A DNA stretch of 64,000 nt, taken from positions 2,728,001 to 2,792,000 of the forward strand of contig NZ_JAUSXN010000001.1 in NCBI RefSeq assembly GCF_030816015.1. The letters are read 5' to 3'. Positions 59,201 through 64,000 of this stretch are shown here, piece after piece (position 1 is the first letter of the stretch; each line of letters starts with the position of its first letter). The notes under the pieces were generated by a model. It was not told the DNA's origin, did not search any database, and saw nothing but the letters and a program-made list of their open reading frames with translations. Source of the DNA: Pedobacter sp. W3I1 (GTDB lineage: Bacteria > Bacteroidota > Bacteroidia > Sphingobacteriales > Sphingobacteriaceae). A program made the translations under genes and the position numbers.

Positions 59201-59258
59201 ACTTCAGAATTGCTTTTTCAGCAAATAAAAGCGCTTTTATGCGTGGTTTAATGATCAC
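56253..59258 (-). CDS. Two-component propeller sensor histidine kinase (LytS type)
   Basis: 1001 residues. A long N-terminal signal/anchor (about 20-45) is followed by a periplasmic two-component-regulator propeller domain with repeated GLSRFDGTNF, GRIWLGTNANLIV and KNRLWLGTDDAVI blades. A Y_Y_Y domain follows (about 690-760, with YRLNENSAWVETRTRRLDF), then one membrane segment (about 765-785). The cytoplasmic His_kinase domain contains NPHFVFNVMNSIQHY (H near 811), the N-box LLQPYVENAIWHGI and IDDGIGIDN. It resembles hybrid-type glycan sensors but has no fused regulator. The LytTR gene overlaps its start by 11 bp and is its partner. Confidence 0.92.
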   Translation of the reverse strand: MIIKPRIKALLFAEKAILKLNFGRSFIAFLFGLIIFSAPKTLLAQTTYLPHYTSKNGLASNNCYYILQDKKGFIWIATDNGLSRFDGTNFQNFTIEDGLPDTQILQMKEDKEGRLWFFALNGQLSYLKEGKFYNQDNDELLKKLNFNTVIVSFLVDKSGRIWLGTNANLIVCWDGKTIKKYISPNPNDKFINAFIHEDEQGNIFSYSDLSVQQFNGKTFSMVNSKVQPLSYMTAANSRHRSLFYLDSGGLKQYRHGSINDLIPIPQNLIKNMSGYFYYDVATKEVWLSNANGAFALDKSGKTVQYLQDISVNQVIKDSNQNMWFATNQGIYMLPNTNNRLSIIDAESGLSSNVIKSITKDGKNRLWLGTDDAVIDVLTINNYQVDEIGLDDFKKYKTIKQITFDPKDQSIYFASDYGMGVFRNIYRGTNEVSYLKESNNSMFVIKHFSVGENNDHLALALSSGVVFLSDRRNKFEFNAAKYREKEDFFKDRSYHVFYDHEGSLWFSNINGLSQFSKGKLIKHYENHQLLTKRINDIKQLADGTLILATDGYGLIFYKNNQITRQITQKDGLTNNICTKIFVKNNEIWVLTNKGVNKIADYPKQPTVANFDYGKDLLSDDINSLFIDDSTAYFATNKGLILFKYNNKNIVKNLPKVYVTSIIKDNERLPVDQGNFTFETGNNTILFTFSAVDFTTSDITYRYRLNENSAWVETRTRRLDFSSLQSGDYVFEVSAKSQNGNWGESAKIAFTIKKHFWQSLWFLSILILLVAYIFYKVAVYITRKQKDKEQAQLLLRNKVLMLEQQALQAMMNPHFVFNVMNSIQHYINTQNTASANKVLTGFARLIRKNLEICTKSYISLEEELEYLNLYLKLEKNRFGDKLKYIFNIDEEIDKEETFIPSMLLQPYVENAIWHGIMPKETGGEILINIKLKDEFYLNIEIIDDGIGIDNSLKDKKETHISKGMQLTKERLHLLSQIGAKPIHLNVRQNTTNGTTVSISIPLK

Positions 59259-60034
59259 TGTTTGTCTTTGTAAATAGCTTTATTTTTTCAAAAAAATCGC
59301 TTGCTCTTCTTCGCGAAATATTAATACTTTCACCATTTTTTAAGAAAACCTGAAGTCCGTTTTTTGAATTATACTCTTTTAAATGGTTAAGATTTATAAT
59401 GCTCGACTTATGGATCCGTACAAATTGATCCCCAGGTAAAAGCTCTTCAAATTCCCGTAAAACTTTCGAAACTGTTATTTTATTCATGGTTATTTAAGTG
59501 TACAATAGAATAATTGCTATCGGCTTCAATGTAAATAATATCATCAATATCAATCATTTTAAAACCCTGGCCATAAGGGAGCGTAAGTTTTCTGATTTCT
59601 GATCGTGAGCTTAAACTGGAAGCCAGATTATTGATCCTTTCGTCGTTTTCATTTTGACCTTTAAAGCGCTTAATGTGTTGAAAAACCTTATCTACAGCTA
59701 TTTTAAGCTCATCAATATCAATAGGCTTTAACAAATAATCGAGTGCGTTAGCCTTAATCGCTTTTAGTGCATATTGATCATAAGCAGTGGTAAATATAAC
59801 GGCGGCATTGTGTTTTTGTGCATCGGGAATAAGCTCAAAGCCATTACCTCCAGGCATGGCTATATCCAGAAAAATCAGATCAATGGGGTGATGCGCTAAA
59901 ATATCTTTTGCTTCCGCTACAGACCTTGCAATACCAGTAATTTCTACCTGCGGGCAGTTCTGTTGCAGTAAAAAAAATAATGATGAGCGTGCAAATTCCT
60001 CATCATCAACAATAATGGCTTTTAATATGGTCAT
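59248..60034 (-). pseudogene. LytTR response regulator split by a frameshift
   Basis: The 5' frame (59480-60034, ATG 60034) has a full receiver (D9-D10, phosphoacceptor in IFLDIAMPGG, K in LLKPIDIDE). It then enters the LytTR domain and stops at HLNNHE. The 3' frame (59248-59487) continues with KITVSKVLREFEELLP and the LytTR core VRIHKSSIINLNHLKEY. Removing one T in GAATAAAATA (about 59480) joins them as LNNHEKITVSKV without any other change. ATG of the second frame overlaps the stop of the first, so reinitiation could make two half proteins. The partner kinase is intact. Confidence 0.82.
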
Positions 60035-60148
60035 ATATGTTGGTGAATGTATTAAAATGGTCTTACAAAAAAAAATGCAAAGAGAAAAAACCAGTCTTGG
60101 AATTGTCACGTATGTATCATCAAACGAATTCAAAACCACTAAACATAG

Positions 60149-60880
60149 ATGACTATGAAAAACAATGAACTAGAAACAAAAAGTGAACTTCAGGATGAAA
60201 GTTTATTTAGCAAAACTGTAGGCAGAAGATCTTTTCTTCAGTACGCAGGTGCAGGCGCTGCAGGTATTGCCTTAGTAGCTGCAGGTTGTAAAAAAGATCG
60301 CGGTTATGATAATCCTGTAATGGGAGGTGCAACGCTTGATTTTAAAGATGATTTCGGTGTATTAAATTATGCATATGCTTTAGAGCAATTAGAAGCTGCA
60401 TTTTATGTTAAAGTTGCTTCAGCACCTCCTGCATCTTTCACTACAGCTCAAAAAGCATATTTCCAGGATATTCAGTTTCATGAAATTGCCCACAGAGAGT
60501 TTTTTAAAGCCGCTTTAGGCACCGCCGCAATTGGAAGTTTGGAGGTGGATTTTTCATCAATTGATTTTACCAGTTCTGCTGGTGTTTTAGGTGCGGCAAT
60601 GGCTTTCGAAGACTTGGGTGTGGCGGCATACAATGGCGCCGGACCAAGAATTAAAAACGGTACTTATTTATTGTTAGCAGGTAAAATTGTTTCTGTTGAA
60701 GCCCGCCACGCAGCGTATGTTCGTGATCTGATCTCAAATGGAACATTTGCTGATTTGAACAGTCTTTCTGCTTTAGGTGCTAATAATGCTGGCGGTTTAG
60801 ATGCAGCTTTAACACCAGATAAGGTTTTAGCTGCTGCCGGAAAATATATTAAAACCAAAATTAATGTTATCAATCTTTAA
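60149..60880 (+). CDS. Ferritin-like lipoprotein with Tat-type signal
   Basis: 243 residues. The N-terminus carries a twin arginine (GRRSFLQYAGAGAAGIALVA) and a lipobox ending at C47 (LVAAGC), so it is a Tat-exported lipoprotein candidate. The rest is a four-helix ferritin-like domain (Ferritin_2 type), with LNYAYALEQLEAAFYVKVA, IQFHEIAHREFFKA and SVEARHAAYVRDL holding possible di-metal E and H ligands. It is paired with a related gene 18 bp downstream and faces a two-component system across a 114-bp divergent gap. Confidence 0.88.
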   Translation: MTMKNNELETKSELQDESLFSKTVGRRSFLQYAGAGAAGIALVAAGCKKDRGYDNPVMGGATLDFKDDFGVLNYAYALEQLEAAFYVKVASAPPASFTTAQKAYFQDIQFHEIAHREFFKAALGTAAIGSLEVDFSSIDFTSSAGVLGAAMAFEDLGVAAYNGAGPRIKNGTYLLLAGKIVSVEARHAAYVRDLISNGTFADLNSLSALGANNAGGLDAALTPDKVLAAAGKYIKTKINVINL

Positions 60881-60898
60881 TTTTTAAAATCAGAAATT

Positions 60899-61792
60899 AT
60901 GAATATCGTAAATATATTAGAAGAAATTGAAAAAGTTGACGGAGAAATCTATGAAAGATTAAATCCAAGAAGAGCTGCAATGAAAAGCTTTTTCAACATG
61001 GGTAAAAAAATCTCTTTAGCCGCTATGCCACTGGCTTTAGGTTCAATGTTCCAAAAAGCATATGGACAAACTGCTTTACCAGCAGCGGTTGTTGATGTAT
61101 TAAACTTTGCTTTATCACTAGAGTATTTAGAATACCATTTTTATAATCACTGTATCGTAGGAAAGACTCCGGGATCGGCAGTAATTGATGTTACTTTTAA
61201 TTTTCCTAATGCAGCCAGCCAAGCAGCCATTACTACCATTCGCGATCATGAAAAAGCACACGTTGATTTATTAGTAGGCGCTTTAGGAAGTTCAGCACGT
61301 GCACCAATTGCTTATGCAGATACCGATTTTAGAGCAGGTGGAACATTTGCTACCGTATACTCTGATTATAATACCTTTCTAGCGGTAGCACAAGGCTTTG
61401 AAGATACTGGAGTGAGGGCATACAAGGGCCAGGCAGGGAATTTATTGGTTAGCCCAGGTGTATTACAAACCGCTTTGCAAATCCACTCAGTTGAAGCCCG
61501 TCACGCATCTCACATCCGCCAAATGCGTACAGCAGCTGGTAGTACAGTATATAAACCATGGGTTAGTCTTGGCGCTTCAGGTCAGGCAAATGATTCTGGA
61601 GTTCCTCAGGTAGATGCTGTTTATGCTGGCGAAGATTTAACTGTACAAGCTGGTGCAAACATAGTGGGTATTGGTGGTAATGCAGGTATTACCAAAGCTA
61701 TAGCGGTAGAAAGTTTTGATGAGCCTTTAGATAAAGCCAGTGTAATTACCATTGCCAACTTATTTTTAAGGGACGGTAAAAAGCTTTCATAA
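60899..61792 (+). CDS. Ferritin-like exported protein, second of a pair
   Basis: 297 residues. An extended N-terminal part is followed by a possible Tat signal (NPRRAAMKSFFNMGKK, hydrophobic part, cut near AYGQ). The four-helix ferritin-like domain has LNFALSLEYLEYHFYNHCIV, IRDHEKAHVDLL, FEDTGVRAYKG and HSVEARHASHIRQM, with matching acidic and histidine ligands to the upstream gene. The C-terminal 70 residues are extra. The two genes probably form a hetero-oligomer or redundant pair. Function may be iron or oxidative-stress handling in the periplasm (inference). Confidence 0.88.
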   Translation: MNIVNILEEIEKVDGEIYERLNPRRAAMKSFFNMGKKISLAAMPLALGSMFQKAYGQTALPAAVVDVLNFALSLEYLEYHFYNHCIVGKTPGSAVIDVTFNFPNAASQAAITTIRDHEKAHVDLLVGALGSSARAPIAYADTDFRAGGTFATVYSDYNTFLAVAQGFEDTGVRAYKGQAGNLLVSPGVLQTALQIHSVEARHASHIRQMRTAAGSTVYKPWVSLGASGQANDSGVPQVDAVYAGEDLTVQAGANIVGIGGNAGITKAIAVESFDEPLDKASVITIANLFLRDGKKLS

Positions 61793-61840
61793 TACAGCAA
61801 AATATTGACGTTATTGATTAGGTAATGTTTGTTTAAGGTA

Positions 61841-61873
61841 GGGAGGTAGAACTTGGTTTTACTTCCCTTTTTT
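61841..61873 (+). terminator. Rho-independent terminator after the ferritin-like pair
   Basis: GGGAGGTA (61841-61848) pairs with TACTTCCC (61860-61867) with one G-T pair, followed by TTTTTT. It lies about 50 bp after the stop. Confidence 0.7.
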
Positions 61874-61953
61874 GAACAAGATTTTTAAGATGATAGGATT
61901 TTAAGATCAATGCGTATAATAAAATACATTTCCCATCATCCATCTCAAATAAC

Positions 61954-63078
61954 CTAGTACGTAATTACCTGCTCTTCCAAATGTTCAGGTAAATCTCTGT
62001 AGTTATATTTTTGTCCGCGTAACTGAGGTTCGAAACCTGCGGCTTTAATAGATTGCTGAATGCCATTCGCGGTAAAACGGTGTGGAGCACCAGCCGCCGA
62101 TACCACATTTTCTTCGATCATAATCGATCCAAAATCGTTTGCACCTGCATGTAAACAAAGCTGTGCGGTGGCTTTACCAACCGTTAGCCAGCTGGCCTGA
62201 ATATTTTTAATATTAGGCAACATGATGCGGCTTAAAGCGATCATACGGATATATTCATCAGCTGTTACATTGTTGCTAATTCCGCGTAATCTTTTTAGTA
62301 AAGTGCCATCATCTTGGAAAGGCCAGGGAATAAAAGCTAAAAATCCGTTGGCATCGGCAGGTTTTTCGCTCTGTACCTGACGGATCCATACCAAATGTTC
62401 AAAGCGTTCTTCTATGGTTTCCACATGGCCAAACATCATCGTTGCCGAAGTAGTGATGTCTAATTGATGGCATGCACGCATTACATCAAGCCATTCTTGT
62501 CCGCCACATTTACCTTTCGAGATTAAACGCCTCACGCGGTCGTTTAAAATTTCGGCACCTGCACCCGGAAGCGAATCCATGCCTGCTTCTTTTAATGCTT
62601 TTAATACCTCAGTATGTGTCATCCCCTCGAGCTTTGCAACGTGTGCAATTTCTGGCGGGCCTAAAGCATGCAATTTTAGATCTGGATATAATTCTTTCAG
62701 TTTTCTGAATAAGTCAGCATAAAATGCCAAACCTAAATCGGGGTGGTGACCACCCTGTAATAATAATTGATCTCCACCTAAACGAAAAGTCTCTTCAATC
62801 TTTACCTTATAAGTTTCGATATCAGTGATATAACTTTCGTCGTGGCCAGGCCTGCGGAAGAAATTACAGAATTTACAGTTGGCAATACAAACGTTCGTGG
62901 TGTTTACATTACGGTCGATTTGCCAGGTTACTTTGCCACTGGGTACCTGGATTTTCCTTAATTCATTTGCTACAAACATCAAAGATGCAGTATCGGCATG
63001 ATGATATAAATGTACACCTTCTTCAAGGCTCAAAAAATCGAAATGTAATGCCCGTTGCAGTAAATCGGCTATATTCAT
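61954..63078 (-). CDS. mqnC: Cyclic dehypoxanthinyl futalosine synthase (radical SAM)
   Basis: 374 residues. The radical SAM cluster motif is C64-x3-C68-x2-C71 in NVCIANCKFCNF. Family-specific blocks are RLGGDQLLLQGGHHPDLGL, SLPGAGAEILNDRVRRLIS and TTSATMMFGHVETIEERFEH, which fit MqnC better than the related MqnE. It closes the spiro ring in the futalosine route to menaquinone, the usual quinone of Bacteroidota. Other mqn genes are not in the window. Monocistronic and divergent from the M16 peptidase gene. Confidence 0.9.
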   Translation of the reverse strand: MNIADLLQRALHFDFLSLEEGVHLYHHADTASLMFVANELRKIQVPSGKVTWQIDRNVNTTNVCIANCKFCNFFRRPGHDESYITDIETYKVKIEETFRLGGDQLLLQGGHHPDLGLAFYADLFRKLKELYPDLKLHALGPPEIAHVAKLEGMTHTEVLKALKEAGMDSLPGAGAEILNDRVRRLISKGKCGGQEWLDVMRACHQLDITTSATMMFGHVETIEERFEHLVWIRQVQSEKPADANGFLAFIPWPFQDDGTLLKRLRGISNNVTADEYIRMIALSRIMLPNIKNIQASWLTVGKATAQLCLHAGANDFGSIMIEENVVSAAGAPHRFTANGIQQSIKAAGFEPQLRGQKYNYRDLPEHLEEQVITY

Positions 63079-63230
63079 AGTACAAAGATAAGGAAAAGGG
63101 AGGGAAGGTTGAAGGTGTAAGGTTTAAGGTTTGTCAAAAAAATAACAAACGCGGTTAATACACCAAAATCTATTCAATCTTCCTCATCCGTGAAATCATT
63201 TATTATATCTTTACGGTTCTAAAAATAAAT

Positions 63231-64000
63231 ATGGTAGATTTTAATCGTTTTACGCTGGCCAATGGTTTAAAAGTTTTGGTGCATGAAGATGCTACAACTC
63301 CAATGGCAGTTTTAAATATTTTATATGATGTGGGTGCCCGTGATGAGGACCCGGAAAAAACCGGTTTTGCGCATTTGTTTGAGCATTTAATGTTCGGCGG
63401 ATCGGTAAACATCCCCAATTATGACGAACCTTTGCAGCGCGTAGGAGGTGAGAATAACGCTTTTACAAGTAACGATATCACTAATTATTACATCACACTG
63501 CCTGCTGAAAACCTGGAAACAGCATTTTGGCTGGAGAGCGACCGCATGCTGAGCCTGGCTTTCTCTGAAAAAAGCTTAGATACCCAGCGGAATGTAGTGA
63601 GCGAAGAATTTAAGCAACGTTATCTTAATCAGCCTTATGGCGATGTTTGGTTAAAGTTGCGTCCGTTGGCTTATAAAAAGCATTCTTACCGCTGGGCAAC
63701 TATCGGGAAAGAACTTTCGCATATCGAAAATGCAACAATGGACGATGTGAAAGCATTTTTTAAGAAACATTATACTCCACAAAATGCAATTTTAGTAGTG
63801 GGTGGCAATGTGAAAACAGAAGATGTGAAAAAACTGGCAGAAAAATGGTTCGAACCGATCCCAGCTGGTGATAAATATAACCGGGATCTGATTCAGGAAG
63901 AACCGCAAACAGAAGCCAGAAAAGAAACCGTTAAAGCAAACGTGCCTTTAAATGCAATTTATATGGCTTTTAAAATGCCGGGAAGGTTAAATCAAGATTA
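63231..64000 (+). CDS. M16-family zinc peptidase, N-terminal part (cut by window end)
   Basis: The frame opens at ATG 63231 and is still open at 64000, so at least 256 residues are present. The inverted zinc motif is H48-L-F-E51-H52 in GFAHLFEHLMFGG, and the third ligand is in NVVSEEFKQRY (about 121-131). The opening FNRFTLANGLKVLVHEDATT is typical of the pitrilysin/insulinase family. It has no signal peptide, so it may be cytoplasmic, or the usual signal is missing. Its length cannot be judged; Bacteroidota members often have two M16 units. Confidence 0.9.
   Translation, partial: MVDFNRFTLANGLKVLVHEDATTPMAVLNILYDVGARDEDPEKTGFAHLFEHLMFGGSVNIPNYDEPLQRVGGENNAFTSNDITNYYITLPAENLETAFWLESDRMLSLAFSEKSLDTQRNVVSEEFKQRYLNQPYGDVWLKLRPLAYKKHSYRWATIGKELSHIENATMDDVKAFFKKHYTPQNAILVVGGNVKTEDVKKLAEKWFEPIPAGDKYNRDLIQEEPQTEARKETVKANVPLNAIYMAFKMPGRLNQD

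Overview
The window looks like a chromosomal segment of a Bacteroidota bacterium of the Sphingobacteriaceae, most probably Pedobacter or a close relative. The evidence is the A+T-rich sequence, promoters of the Bacteroidota type (TTG, about 19 bp, TAnnTTTG), the lack of Shine-Dalgarno-like starts, an IgGFc-binding/PKD surface protein with a gliding-motility C-terminal domain followed by a PorP/SprF gene, two LytS/LytTR two-component pairs, a propeller histidine kinase, MqnC and many short dispersed palindromic repeats between genes. Genus is inferred from family knowledge, not from a search. Apart from two long repeat-filled gaps this is a housekeeping region. I see no phage, CRISPR array, intact insertion sequence, rRNA or tRNA.

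Layout. 0-5.4 kb: a cut-off GIN-domain gene, a lone receiver protein, a UbiB/ABC1 kinase paired with a TetR-fold protein, an HD phosphohydrolase and a very short TatA. 5.5-10.2 kb: a type IX secretion surface-protein locus in which both genes carry a +1 frameshift. 10.2-11.1 kb: first copy of a repeat element with terminal inverted repeats. 11.1-17.2 kb: rpoN, mscL, a ChaN-like protein, and a LiaF-like protein / DUF4288-like / LytS / LytTR operon. 17.6-18.5 kb: rpmH, rnpA, yidD. 18.6-19.6 kb: second copy of the repeat element. 19.8-29 kb: tsaB, a DUF5723-like outer-membrane protein, a large exported protein of unknown function, a DUF423 protein, priA, pcm, smpB and a thioredoxin-fold protein. 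29-37 kb: manganese uptake (Nramp fused to a universal stress domain, with its DtxR/MntR regulator and a visible operator), an Lrp regulator, an esterase-like protein with ung, and small stress proteins. 37-45.4 kb: lysS, an alkyltransferase-like protein lacking its cysteine, a DUF2461 protein, an acyl-CoA ligase, iscS-iscU-iscA and methylmalonyl-CoA epimerase. 45.6-53.8 kb: conserved unknowns, rpmE2, a GlmU-like protein, tpiA-prmA, mpl, an XRE regulator, and an Lrp-EamA pair. 54-64 kb: a GNAT-like protein, an Asp-rich protein, scpB, a propeller histidine kinase with a frameshifted LytTR regulator, a divergent pair of ferritin-like proteins (candidate Tat substrates), mqnC and the start of an M16 peptidase.

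The parts least explained by known families are non-coding. (1) A roughly 560-620 bp element occurs twice in the same orientation, with near-identical terminal inverted repeats and a conserved internal 13-bp complementary pair. (2) Many gaps hold locus-specific 'word arrays': a short word repeated on one strand and then its reverse complement, forming long hairpins. Two of the hairpins have perfect 17-bp stems, and two of the arrays sit between the isc genes. (3) Several families of dispersed palindromes occur. (4) Three genes carry single-base frameshifts. These are either sequencing errors or real inactivation, and the distinction matters for the surface-protein locus and for one response regulator.
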